A model generated the notes under the pieces. The model saw nothing but the letters and a program-made list of their open reading frames with translations. It was not told the DNA's origin and made no database searches. A program made the translations under genes and the position numbers. 40,100 nucleotides of DNA from CAZELM01 sp964512995 (lineage in GTDB: Bacteria; CSSED10-310), in contig CAZELM010000039.1 of assembly GCA_964512995.1 (NCBI GenBank), positions 1 to 40,100 of the forward strand. Direction: 5' to 3'. Below are positions 25,000-33,868 of the stretch, piece after piece (the stretch's first letter is position 1; every line of letters begins with the position of its first letter).

Positions 25000-26322
25000 T
25001 CAGGCTGATCCTGCCACTTTCACGTTCTGAATCCGGACAGTGGGCATGATCTGACCCGGCTCTTCCCGATAATCCGACGAGATGGCATCGATTTTTTGCA
25101 GCAGTTCCAGGATATGAATACCCATCATGGTGTTTTTCAACGGATATACCAAAACACCCTTTTCAATTTTATATCCATAATCAATGGTGGCGGAGATGTC
25201 GCCGGTGACCATATTGGGAAACAGAAAACAGCTATTCACATAAATACCTTCCTGGGTATCTGCGATCATTTCAGCCTCTGTGATGTCACCCAGATTCGGG
25301 ACGATATTGGTCGGGTAAGTACCACCGAATCGAGAGCCATGACCGGTATTGTCTTCTTTGGCCTTATGAGCAGTATATGTACTGTGGAGATGGCCTACAA
25401 AAATGCCATGATCAATGATCGTCACTTTCTTGCGCAATGCGCCTTCTCCATCACAGGCTCCCGATGAAATGCCACCCGGAATATAGGCATCATCCCGGAG
25501 ACTCAAAAAAGGAGGGGCAATCCGCTGCCCTTTTTTATCTGACAGGAATGATCGTTTTCGCTGGATCTTTTCCGCGCCTGCACCAAGTCCCACAGCCCAG
25601 AACAGATATTTTGTGGCCAGCGGTCCCAAAATAACAGGCAGGCAGGCATTCCTGATACTCCGGGCATCCCTGTACTTCATGGCTTCTGTGCAGGTCCGGA
25701 CTCCCAATCCCTGGGGATTGAAATCGTCCAGAATCCTCGCAACATCATAATCATCAAAAGCCCCCACATACTCTCCATTTTTCACCACACAGGCGATATG
25801 ACATCCAACATATGTATTCGGACTCTGGTTTTCGACTCCCAAGGAATTCACCAGCACATTTTCCGAGATTTCCAACCGGATAGCTCCATTTACGAGTGCT
25901 TCCGGCTGGACGCTCAATGCACCATCGACTTCTTTCAAGTATAATGATATCAATTCCTCAGCACTCATCCGAGCCAGCTTCTCATCATATAACCCGGGAA
26001 TGCTGGGATAGTTCGAAGGGCTGGGCAAGGTCACAAAATCCGGATCGGGGTGAGCAAGTCTGGCGATTTCAACAGCCCGGGAAGCTGCAGCCTTCGCTTC
26101 CTCGATGTTGACTCCGGAAACACGAGAAACCCCAGTCGCTCCATTGATGATGGCACGCACGGAAACAGCGGCTTCTATAGATTCACGGGAATAGTGAACA
26201 CCATTCTTTTCAACTTCGAGGTGAAGATTTCGCCGATCAACAATTTCCACATCGGCAAAGTGAGCACCTTTTTGCATGACTATGTGACAGATTTTTCGAG
26301 CTAACTCACTGTATTCAGACAT
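25000..26322 (-). CDS. pmbA: TldE/PmbA-type subunit of the TldD/TldE protease
   Basis: A 440-aa protein of the PmbA/TldE family, the non-catalytic partner that shapes the TldD/TldE chamber. This protease trims peptides such as microcins and modified RiPPs. Features include ILGPLATKYLFWAVG, then KKGQRIAPPFLSLRDDAY, the C-terminal GSRFGGTYPTNI and DYGYKIEKGVLVYPLKNT. There is no HExxxH, as expected for TldE. I chose ATG 26320-26322 with GGAG seven bases upstream; the frame opens 11 codons earlier inside tldD. The 19-bp gap to tldD suggests one transcript. Confidence 0.88.
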   Translation of the reverse strand: MSEYSELARKICHIVMQKGAHFADVEIVDRRNLHLEVEKNGVHYSRESIEAAVSVRAIINGATGVSRVSGVNIEEAKAAASRAVEIARLAHPDPDFVTLPSPSNYPSIPGLYDEKLARMSAEELISLYLKEVDGALSVQPEALVNGAIRLEISENVLVNSLGVENQSPNTYVGCHIACVVKNGEYVGAFDDYDVARILDDFNPQGLGVRTCTEAMKYRDARSIRNACLPVILGPLATKYLFWAVGLGAGAEKIQRKRSFLSDKKGQRIAPPFLSLRDDAYIPGGISSGACDGEGALRKKVTIIDHGIFVGHLHSTYTAHKAKEDNTGHGSRFGGTYPTNIVPNLGDITEAEMIADTQEGIYVNSCFLFPNMVTGDISATIDYGYKIEKGVLVYPLKNTMMGIHILELLQKIDAISSDYREEPGQIMPTVRIQNVKVAGSA

Positions 26323-26341
26323 GAAAGATCTCCTTGTTTGA

Positions 26342-27748
26342 TTATTCCTGTCCACCGATCACCACTTCTTTAATGCGTAGATGAGGACCACCAAGATCCA
26401 CATGCATACCCTGACCTCCTTTTCCACACATTCCAGCTTCGACAAACTCCATATCCCTGCCTACCGCGTCAATATTCATCAGCGTTTCCAGAATCATCCC
26501 GGAAAATGCGACATCCCGGAGATGTTCGCATAACTCTCCATTGCGGATCATCCAGCCTTCTCCCACAAAACATGTATATTGACCCCGATCACACATCACA
26601 TATCCGCCATTTCCACCTTTCATGTATATTCCCTGATTGACATCCCGGATTAATTCCTCCACCGAATGGTCACCCGCAGCAAAACAGGTATTGCTCATCC
26701 GGACGATCGGTACATGGTGTCCATTCATCGCACGAGCGCTTCCGTTAGGGGGAATGCCAAACCGGGCGGCGGTTTCCAGGGAGTGCATGAATCCCTTGAG
26801 AATACCCTTTTCAACAAGAATTCGTTTCTGACCTGGAGTTCCTTCGGAATCATACCGGTAGGAGCCATATCCTCCAGGAATCGTCGCATCGTCCAGGATG
26901 GTGACCAGAGGAGATCCGATTGGCTGATTCAGTTTTCCTTCCAGAATGGAATCCCCACAAAAAACGAGATCCGCTTCCGCATTGTGTCCCAACGCTTCAT
27001 GTACGAGAAGACCGGACACGGAGGGGTGGAGGACAACCGGAAACTTCCCGGAGGGCATCCGCTGAGCGCTGAGAAGCGCTACCGCTTTACGTGCTGTTTC
27101 CTCAGTAAAATCGCTGGCGGCCGTGCGTTCCAGAAGCTCAAATCCACCCTGACTATTCAGTATGGTATGGGACATCTGCCGCACTGAACCTTCCTGAGCC
27201 GTTATGGATGCCCACAGGGATGTCCGGATGATCTCCTGCTCGATAAACGTTCCCTCCGTATTACACACCGTTTCCCGTGACCATATATCGCCATACCCGA
27301 CGAGTGTGTTACAAAGTTTCTCCGGAGCGAATGCGATGCCGGCCTTTTCATACTCCACGACTCGACGGACTTTTTCGCAAAGAGATATGGAGCGGGGATC
27401 GATCTCAACCTGTGCACTGACGCAATCGATCACAGATTCAATCTGTGTGATGACTCCCGGATGCACCACTCTCGACCGGGACGCACGAGCAATCCCTGAG
27501 GCTGCTTCGAGACAGTTGTCCAAAGAAACGAAATCCAATCGGTCCGTTGACGCAAATCCCCAGACTCCATTTATCAGAACACGTATACCTGCTGCGGATG
27601 ATTTTTCATGATTGATTTTGTCCGCTCGGGCATCCTGAAGCACAATATCAGTGTTTTCTTCTTCAAACACCCGGATATCCATGAAATCTATTTTCAATCG
27701 TCCGGCCTTATCGCGAATACGTTCCAGAATCTGCTTCACTTTTACCAT
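26342..27748 (-). CDS. tldD: TldD metalloprotease
   Basis: A 468-aa TldD family zinc protease. The catalytic motif HEALGH is at 250-255 (SGLLVHEALGHNAEAD), followed by the zinc-ligand region MSNTCFAAG and the GGKGGQ-like glycine stretch GMCGKGGQGMHVDLGG near the end. With the TldE subunit downstream it makes the complete heterodimer, which cleaves unstructured peptides. The ATG at 27746-27748 has AAAGGAG only one base away, which is too close; GTG at 27737-27739 would have better spacing, so the true start may be three codons later. It is preceded by a decayed HepT-like gene. Confidence 0.9.
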   Translation of the reverse strand: MVKVKQILERIRDKAGRLKIDFMDIRVFEEENTDIVLQDARADKINHEKSSAAGIRVLINGVWGFASTDRLDFVSLDNCLEAASGIARASRSRVVHPGVITQIESVIDCVSAQVEIDPRSISLCEKVRRVVEYEKAGIAFAPEKLCNTLVGYGDIWSRETVCNTEGTFIEQEIIRTSLWASITAQEGSVRQMSHTILNSQGGFELLERTAASDFTEETARKAVALLSAQRMPSGKFPVVLHPSVSGLLVHEALGHNAEADLVFCGDSILEGKLNQPIGSPLVTILDDATIPGGYGSYRYDSEGTPGQKRILVEKGILKGFMHSLETAARFGIPPNGSARAMNGHHVPIVRMSNTCFAAGDHSVEELIRDVNQGIYMKGGNGGYVMCDRGQYTCFVGEGWMIRNGELCEHLRDVAFSGMILETLMNIDAVGRDMEFVEAGMCGKGGQGMHVDLGGPHLRIKEVVIGGQE

Positions 27749-27779
27749 TCTCCTTTCGGAAAACTCTTCGATCTCCTCG

Positions 27780-28007
27780 TCAGCTATCTGCTTTAAGTTG
27801 GATCAGCATCGGCATCAAATCAACCAGGTCGACCTGAATCGCAGTCCAAAGAATTTTGTCATCCACCTGAACATAGGCATGAATAATTTCATTGCCCATT
27901 CCTCGTACTTCATGCCATGCGATATCAGAATCAGCCTCCTTCACTTCATGTGGTATGTGTCGCACGGCTTCCTCAATACAGAGATATCGGTTTTCCGGGC
28001 AAAGCAC
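27780..28007 (-). pseudogene. HepT-like (DUF86, HEPN) remnant
   Basis: The C-terminal two thirds of a HepT/DUF86 ribonuclease toxin: IEEAVRHIPHEVKE, IAWHEVRGMGNEIIHAYVQVD and LWTAIQVDLVDLMPML. The usual catalytic Arg of GMRN is a Gly here (GMGN), so the RxxxxH site is broken. The N-terminal helices are missing: the upstream in-frame sequence does not look like the family. No intact nucleotidyltransferase antitoxin is next to it. I call it a relic. Confidence 0.65.
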
Positions 28008-28196
28008 ACAATGTAACGTCAGGACATACTCCCGAAACTTGTGTGATTGACTGCCAAGGGTCCGATGATGATCCGCATCAAGGATTCACATGTTATCATA
28101 CATGATCTGCTGGAGCCGGAACAAGCCCTTCTCGAAAATCTGTTGAAATGAACAGAACCTTCTTTCTCATCAGAATCCCGTTTTCATAGTTTGCTT

Positions 28197-30065
28197 TCAT
28201 GAAATTTCCGGATTACTCATTCTTGAAACAACGAAGAGCACACCAAAAATCAGGAGGATACACGTAACACCGATCGGGGTAGTAGTTGGAATCGACGGTG
28301 GCGGAATGGGAGTGGGAGATGCTGTAGGTTCTGGTGTGCGTGTTGGAGCAGGTGAAGGAGTGGCGGTTGGTGGTTCTATACCGATCAGTTTCACCCGGTT
28401 CGACTCATAAGCAATGGATAAGGAGGAAGGGAGATTGACGGTGGTGAACTGCCCCACAACTGCCAGATTGTTTATAATAACAAATTCATCGTCCGGTGAT
28501 GGCACAAACCCATTGATGAGAGTCACATTCAGAGTCCCTCCCAAGTACGCGGATTCATTAGCTGGATTGCCACCGATTAATGCATCGAACTCGGTGCCCT
28601 GATTCAATCCACCGATCTCAATGTTCAAAACACCTGTTCCAGACTGACGATATGAGGCTAAAACTTCTGTCCCGATTCCGATTATTCCCGCAGAGCCCAT
28701 GCCAAGTCCCGGACTGATGGTGCCATTATTCTGAACATCCCTTCCCTGGAAACTGCCGCCTGATCCCATCACCTGACCACCCGGCTGAATTGCAAAAGGC
28801 AGATCAATAGAAAAATTTAATCCATTAAGAATCAATGTTCCCTGAGAACCAACCTCCATTCCGAAATGTCTAAACTCATAAACACCGAATGAGCTGTCAA
28901 GCGTCATCGTCGCGGGCGTGCCTGCGGTTCCGATATTGACGGTCTGCCGAACATCAAGCATCGATCCGTAATGAATGAATGTGACATGCCCTGCCTGCAC
29001 CTCCAGTATGGAACACATGCAATCCTGGTCCGGATTGAGGGTGATCTGCACTGGATAGGTGGCAGGAAGATCGAACAAAACCGTATCACTGGCTGCCGGA
29101 ACCATATTCGGTGACCAGTTACTTGCATTGTTCCAGTCTCCGCCTGACGGATTGATCCAGGTGATCGGCGTGGGAGTCGGTGTCGGCGTGGTGCAAACCA
29201 GTTTCACCCGGTTCGACTCATAGGCAATGGATAAGGAGGAAGGGAGATTGACGGTGGTGAACTGCCCCACAACTGCCAGATTGTTTAGAATAACAAATTC
29301 ATCGCCCGATGATGGCACGAATCCATTGATGAGTGTCACATTCAGAGTCCCTCCCAAGTACGCGGATTCGTTAGCTGGATTGCCACCGATTAATGCATCG
29401 AACTCGGTGCCCTGATTCAATCCGCCGACCTCAATGTTCAAAACACCTGTTCCAGACTGACGATATGAGGCTAAAACTTCTGTTCCGATTCCGATTATTC
29501 CCGCAGAGCCCATGCCAAGTCCCGGGCTGATGGTGCCATTATTCTGAACATCCCTTCCCTGGAAACTGCCGCCTGATCCCATCACCTGACCACCCGGCTG
29601 AATTGCAAAAGGCAGATCAATAGAAAAATTTAATCCATTAAGAATCAATGTTCCCTGAGAACCAACCTCCATTCCGAAATGTCTAAACTCATAAACACCG
29701 AATGAGCTGTCAAGCGTCATCGTCGCGGGCGTGCCTGCGGTTCCGATATTGACGGTCTGCCGAACATCAAGCATCGATCCGTAATGAATGAATGTGACAT
29801 GCCCTGCCTGCACCTCCAGTATGGAACACATGCAATCCTGGTCCGGATTGAGGGTGATCTGCACTGGATAGGTGGCAGGAAGATCGAACAAAACCGTATC
29901 ACTGGCTGCCGGAACCATATTCGGTGACCAGTTACTTGCATTGTTCCAGTCTCCGCCTGACGGATTGATCCAGGTGATTGGCACTGCGAAAACAGGTGGC
30001 AATAACTGAAAAATGCTGATGAAAATGATACACATGATTGAACAAAATACTCGGATATTGAACAT
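28197..30065 (-). CDS. Secreted or surface protein with two near-identical 271-residue repeats
   Basis: A 622-aa exported protein. A signal peptide (hydrophobic helix, cleavage near PPVFA) is followed by two almost identical passenger repeats of 271 residues. Each begins PITWINPSGGDWNNASNWSP and has Gly/Asn-rich beta-strand sequence (GTLILNGLNF, GVLNIE, GGTLNVTLINGFVP) like autotransporter-associated beta-helix repeats. A TPTPTP linker separates them. A longer Pro/Thr linker leads to a C-terminal membrane helix (GVTCILLIFGVLFVVSR) and a short charged tail, so the protein is probably anchored. The ATG at 30063-30065 has AAAGGAG seven bases upstream. I do not recognise a named family. Confidence 0.85.
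   Translation of the reverse strand: MFNIRVFCSIMCIIFISIFQLLPPVFAVPITWINPSGGDWNNASNWSPNMVPAASDTVLFDLPATYPVQITLNPDQDCMCSILEVQAGHVTFIHYGSMLDVRQTVNIGTAGTPATMTLDSSFGVYEFRHFGMEVGSQGTLILNGLNFSIDLPFAIQPGGQVMGSGGSFQGRDVQNNGTISPGLGMGSAGIIGIGTEVLASYRQSGTGVLNIEVGGLNQGTEFDALIGGNPANESAYLGGTLNVTLINGFVPSSGDEFVILNNLAVVGQFTTVNLPSSLSIAYESNRVKLVCTTPTPTPTPITWINPSGGDWNNASNWSPNMVPAASDTVLFDLPATYPVQITLNPDQDCMCSILEVQAGHVTFIHYGSMLDVRQTVNIGTAGTPATMTLDSSFGVYEFRHFGMEVGSQGTLILNGLNFSIDLPFAIQPGGQVMGSGGSFQGRDVQNNGTISPGLGMGSAGIIGIGTEVLASYRQSGTGVLNIEIGGLNQGTEFDALIGGNPANESAYLGGTLNVTLINGFVPSPDDEFVIINNLAVVGQFTTVNLPSSLSIAYESNRVKLIGIEPPTATPSPAPTRTPEPTASPTPIPPPSIPTTTPIGVTCILLIFGVLFVVSRMSNPEIS
28387..29980. repeat. 813-bp tandem duplication inside the surface-protein gene
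   Basis: The segments about 28387-29167 and 29200-29980 are nearly identical and spaced by exactly 813 bp, a multiple of three. Only scattered substitutions separate them, for example SSGDEF against SPDDEF. This is a recent duplication with frame preserved. Confidence 0.92.
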
Positions 30066-30413
30066 GATTAATCTCCTTTTAGACCCCGAACGATGGTTCA
30101 TTTTGATTGGAAGCGGCAAAAAACTCACAAATATCACTTATCTTATATTCCGACAAGGCACAAATGACATGCCAATCAACCTCCGGATCTCCCTATACCA
30201 CACCATCGGAAAGGTAATAGAATCATCCCTCTCGGTGAGCTTAACAGAACAGAAAATCTTGTGTCGTATCTTCAGAAACGGGATTCGGGTTATGGAGATG
30301 GTCGACCAAAATGCCCTGATAAATAATCATTGCTTTTTTTCGCGAAATCAACAGTGACTCCCACACATACCCCGACTCGAGCCCACTCACCAACCTATAC
30401 CCAAAATACGGGA

Positions 30414-30902
30414 GTGGCTCGGCACATTGCTCCCCGGCAGTTGCTGATCCTCGATGAAGCCCACCATGCGGCTCCGTCCGGCAGCGGACGATATGGCAAT
30501 GAGTCCAGATTCAACCGGGCGGTCTGGGATCTCGGTCACCGGTTCACCTTGATCCCCAAACGGATCCAAGCCGCCGCCGGATTGCTCGTGATCGGGCTTC
30601 AGTAACGACTGCTCTCGTCGATCGAAGCTTTTACCCGCAGTCTGGCCGTTCATCGCAGAACAATGCAGCACTACCGGAATCAGACACTGGAGTCGCCGGA
30701 ACCCTCCGATGGAGCGTCGGCCGATCCCATGCTCCAATCTCCCCTGCTGATCCAAGCTTCCATATCGGATGACGATCGGATCGATTCGGATATCCAGATG
30801 CTCCGAAAGATGCATGCAGCCATAAACCGGGTGGTGCTTGATCCGTATGGTTGGACGGAAATTCCACCGCAGTGCGAGTTCCTGCTCGATCACGAGGAGG
30901 TA
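30414..30902 (+). pseudogene. Fused remnants of a DISARM-like helicase (DrmD) and adenine methyltransferase
   Basis: One plus-strand frame carries pieces of two defence genes. Positions 30414-30560 or so read RHIAPRQLLILDEAHHAAP and then FNRAVWDLGHRFTLI, the DEAH region of a SNF2-type helicase. After an internal deletion comes LLVIGLQ, a TAA at 30603-30605, then RLLSSIEAFTRSLAVHRRTM, a later helicase segment. Around 30786-30902 the frame reads MHAAINRVVLDPYGW and PPQCEFLLDHEE, the C-terminal end of an Eco57I-type methyltransferase. Helicase followed by methyltransferase is the order of DISARM class 1 drmD-drmMI. Assignment to DISARM is my inference. Confidence 0.65.
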
Positions 30903-31289
30903 CGGCAATGGTACGCGTTCCGGATTTGTGACCGACCGGGGATGAGGGTGGTAACGGACGATCACCGGTCGATGAAAAAAATCAGGCGATATTGTGAACC
31001 GTTTACACATGCGCCATGTGATCGCATTGCATGGTTCCCTCACCCCGCCGGCCATGCGCATGGATCGATCCCTGACAGGCCAGCCGGCGACCCTCTCTCG
31101 GCCGCTGAGTTGAGAGAGGTGAAATAATAATCTGCACAAACCAACCTTTCTTCCCTCCTTCTCGCCCCGGGACAAGGGTCGATGATGAGAGGTGCAATGG
31201 AACCCATTCGGGATGGATAACGGATTGTGGATGTGGGCTGGCATTGGAACGCATTCGGAATGATTAACGGATCGAGGATGAGGGGCCGG
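30903..31289. repeat. Three copies of a ~48-bp dispersed repeat
   Basis: Copies at 30903-30950, 31193-31241 and 31240-31289 share a pattern of caatgg-acgcattcgg, then taacggat and ggatgagggg, at roughly 80% similarity for the last two, which abut each other. The first one ends the methyltransferase remnant, so this repeat probably landed there. It is a REP-like intergenic element. Confidence 0.6.
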
Positions 31290-31394
31290 TTTGAAACGCG
31301 CACATACCTCATTATAACATTTATGATAGGGTTCAAACCTTAACGCCTGTCCCGCTTCATGAATGGGATCGTCACTCATGGTCAATATATCATC

Positions 31395-31764
31395 GCTTCA
31401 GGCAATGGTATTACCGCTTCAGGCAATGGTATCACCATTCCAGACAATGTTATTACCGCTTCAGACAATGTTATCACCGCTTCAGGCAATGGTATCACCA
31501 TTCCAGACAATGTTATTACCGCTTCAGGCAATGTTACTACCGCTTCAGACAATGTTGTCACCGCTTCAGACAATGGTATCACCGCTTCAGACAATGTTGT
31601 CACCGCTTCAGACAATGGTATCACCATTCCAGACAATGTTATTACCGCTTCAGACAATGTTGTCACCGCTTCAGACAATGGTATCACCGCTTCAGGCAAT
31701 GTTATTACCGCTTCAGGCAATGTTGTCACCGCTTCAGGCAATGTTGTCACCGCTTCAGACAATG
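31395..31764. repeat. 21-bp tandem repeat array, left part
   Basis: Seventeen full units and one partial unit of 21 bp (gcttcaggcaatggtatcacc and variants) run up to the assembly gap. Three positions vary: gcttca or attcca, ggcaatgg or gacaatgt, and tatcacc, tattacc or tgtcacc. On the plus strand every unit encodes a seven-residue motif of the type A-S-G-N-G-I-T or I-P-D-N-V-I-T. Confidence 0.95.
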
Positions 31765-31864
31765 NNNNNNNNNNNNNNNNNNNNNNNNNNNNNNNNNNNN
31801 NNNNNNNNNNNNNNNNNNNNNNNNNNNNNNNNNNNNNNNNNNNNNNNNNNNNNNNNNNNNNNNN
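31765..31864. other. Assembly gap of exactly 100 N
   Basis: The run of 100 N lies inside the 21-bp array, as expected when short reads cannot span it. The true length is unknown; if units simply continue, the missing length is 8 plus a multiple of 21 bases. Confidence 0.98.
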
Positions 31865-32005
31865 GCTTCAGGCAATGTTGTCACCGCTTCAGGCAATGTT
31901 GTCACCGCTTCAGACAATGGTATCACCGCTTCAGGCAATGGTATCACCATTCCAGGTAATGGTATCACCATTCCAGGTAATGGTATCACCACTTCAGGTA
32001 TTGAG
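31865..32005. repeat. 21-bp tandem repeat array, right part
   Basis: Six full units starting at a unit boundary, then a decayed seventh (acttcaggtattgag). The last units use attccaggtaatggtatcacc. Their seven-residue reading frame is the same frame as the gene that follows at 32015. Confidence 0.92.
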
Positions 32006-32014
32006 AGCGAAGCC

Positions 32015-32851
32015 GTGAAAACAATCGCAATCATGAAAATAATCGCTGCGATTCCTATTCTGCTGATGGTAACTACGGGTTTACTTTTGATAATTGTATT
32101 CATTTTTATACTGTTTACCGATGAATTTTCAACAAAAGAGCATCAGTATTATCAGACTGTGATTGGCGAGTTGTTCGAAGAGGAAATGGGATTTGAACAC
32201 GATTCTCCCTATATCGAAGTGAATGGCAAAACGCGGGAGGTTATGGCTATACGCCCCATAGACCCGAATGGTACGATGGCTAAGGCGGGCTTGACTGACT
32301 ACATGATTGTCGTTGAAATTGAAGGTCTGGATAGACTTAGCTTCACAGGTTTCTGCAAAACTCTTTATGAAAGCCAAGGTAAAGTTATAAAACTTCAACT
32401 CGTCAAATATGAAAATGGACCACCGATAAAAAATCGTCCCAAAACAATGATTGAAGTCCGAGTTCCTGACATAAGCAGCAGATATGAATTAACTGATTTT
32501 TCAACAGAAGATCACGAATATTACCAGAGAATTGGCAGGGGGTTAAGCGCTCAGATGCCATTGTATCTGGGTACAGCATATATACTTGAAAATGAAAGGA
32601 CTCGTCATGTGGTTGTGATGGATCGTTTTCTCTCGAAAAAAATGTTGGTTGATAGTGGCGTAACCAAAGACAAAAGACATCTGATTATTGCTGGGATTGA
32701 GGGATTGAATCATATTTGTCTGACAGGATTTTATAAAACGCTGTGGGAGAATCAAGGTAAGAAGATTAAAATTTTCTTGGTTGAGTTTGGAGATGGACCA
32801 TCGTTAGAGGATCGCCCCAAAACTGTGCTTGAAGTTTCTGTTCCGAATTAG
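32015..32851 (+). CDS. Membrane-anchored protein with two related PDZ-like domains
   Basis: The 278-aa minimum form starts with a membrane helix (IAAIPILLMVTTGLLLIIVFI) and then has two related domains of about 110 residues. Each begins FST.(E/D)H.YYQ, has a central MAKAGLTDYMIVVEIEGL-like stretch (second copy HLIIAGIEGLNHICLTGFYK) and ends QGK.IK..LV and an RPKT motif. The pattern resembles PDZ domains but is diverged. The frame is open upstream through the 21-bp array, so the real protein could carry an N-terminal run of seven-residue repeats outside the membrane helix. GTG at 32015 has only weak GAGAG upstream; ATG 32033 is possible. Function is unknown. Confidence 0.65.
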   Translation: MKTIAIMKIIAAIPILLMVTTGLLLIIVFIFILFTDEFSTKEHQYYQTVIGELFEEEMGFEHDSPYIEVNGKTREVMAIRPIDPNGTMAKAGLTDYMIVVEIEGLDRLSFTGFCKTLYESQGKVIKLQLVKYENGPPIKNRPKTMIEVRVPDISSRYELTDFSTEDHEYYQRIGRGLSAQMPLYLGTAYILENERTRHVVVMDRFLSKKMLVDSGVTKDKRHLIIAGIEGLNHICLTGFYKTLWENQGKKIKIFLVEFGDGPSLEDRPKTVLEVSVPN

Positions 32852-33059
32852 ACAGCGAGATTTAAACTGAATATCACCATGAGAAGAATTCATGAGTTAT
32901 AAGCCGATTACGGTGTCCGCAAAGAATCGAGCCTTATATTTCAGCAGGAATTCCGTTTTTCGATATAGCAATCTGCCACGCCAACGGGTGGCAGGTATTA
33001 ACCTCTATACTTTTCAATCTCGACGAGTGTTCATGTTCTCGCGACCATGAAAAATAACA

Positions 33060-33738
33060 TCATCTCGATTCAATGAACGGATCAATACACGATCCGCCTC
33101 CCAATGCAGCATAAAAAATACTCTGAGCATCACCCGAGGAAACAATTCCATCGCCATTGCAGTCCGCACTGCATTCTTCTTCTTCGGTTGGAGATATCAT
33201 CTCAAGCGCGATATAGAATGCCAGTTGAGCGTCTCCCGATGAAATGACGCCACTCCCATCCACATCACCATCATGAATACATGGTTCAGGTGTGGGTGTT
33301 GGCGTGTCCGTCGGGGTTTGTGTCGGCGTGTCCGTCGGGATCGGCGTTCGTGTCGGAGTATTGGTGGAGGTTGGAGTCTGTGTCGGTGTAGCCGTTGGAG
33401 TGGATATCGGAGTATTCGTTGGCATCGGAGTCGGCAGTATCGATGCCGAACTGGCGGCAAAATTTCTGATCACGGCATTGTATGCACCCGCACCACCGGG
33501 CGTCGTATTCTGCCATGAGCTGTGTGCGCTGGAGGGACCGTATTGGCCATTGCTGACATACGCGATTTCACCGGATCCATACGTCCGGAGTGTCCACTGG
33601 GCTCCATTACACATCGGTCTGGCAATCTGAAACAAAAAGCACGTTGGCTCCCCATGTCACACAGGGAACAGCCAGCGCGATCAGGCAAACAGTAAAAATA
33701 CTGAAGACAGATTGATACTTATTCTTTTTTGACATCAT
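33060..33738 (-). pseudogene. Dockerin-bearing secreted protein with internal deletion and frameshift
   Basis: The ATG at 33736-33738 (GAGG upstream) starts a 43-codon frame with a signal peptide (MMSKKNKYQSVFSIFTVCL) and then ANVLFVSD, stopped by TAA at 33607-33609. The rest lies in another frame to 33060: WTLRTYGSGEIAYVSN and a GGAGAYNAVIRNF stretch, a long Pro/Thr linker, then two dockerin-like calcium loops (DVDGSGVISSGDAQLAF and DCNGDGIVSSGDAQSIF). The start and end resemble one secreted protein family in which a longer domain lies between them, so I infer a deletion of the middle. The C-terminal piece from 33635 lacks a proper start. Confidence 0.75.
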
Positions 33739-33868
33739 GTTACCTCGTTTCTATGTTGAGAGAACAACTGACCTGATATTCTCCTACAACGAGTTATTGG
33801 GTCATGATGAGAATGTTCAAGTGATTGTTCCGGATTGTCACTGATACAATATCGGCTTATCCAGTAGC

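Larger units (their letters stand above)
30066..31394. other. 1.3-kb region with gene remnants and dispersed repeats
   Basis: No intact gene is seen between the surface-protein gene and the 21-bp array. The first 300 bp hold nothing I recognise. The rest holds the helicase and methyltransferase remnants and three copies of a 48-bp repeat, described separately. Confidence 0.6.

Noticed and set aside
30387..31385. Long minus-strand open frame rich in His, Pro and Arg
   Set aside because: It is the shadow of the helicase/methyltransferase remnant and the dispersed repeats; no ribosome site or family pattern.
31382..31762. Minus-strand frame with LPEAVITLS repeats
   Set aside because: A 21-bp repeat keeps several frames open by chance; only the plus-strand frame connects to a neighbouring gene.
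31395..32005. 21-bp array as a CRISPR
   Set aside because: The units abut with no spacers, so it is a simple tandem repeat.
32970..32995. Hairpin ctgccac/gtggcag after the PDZ-like gene
   Set aside because: The stem is short and no T-tract follows, so I do not call a terminator.
33273..33630. Plus-strand frames opposite the dockerin gene
   Set aside because: They mirror the Pro/Thr linker and read as Val/Gly repeats.
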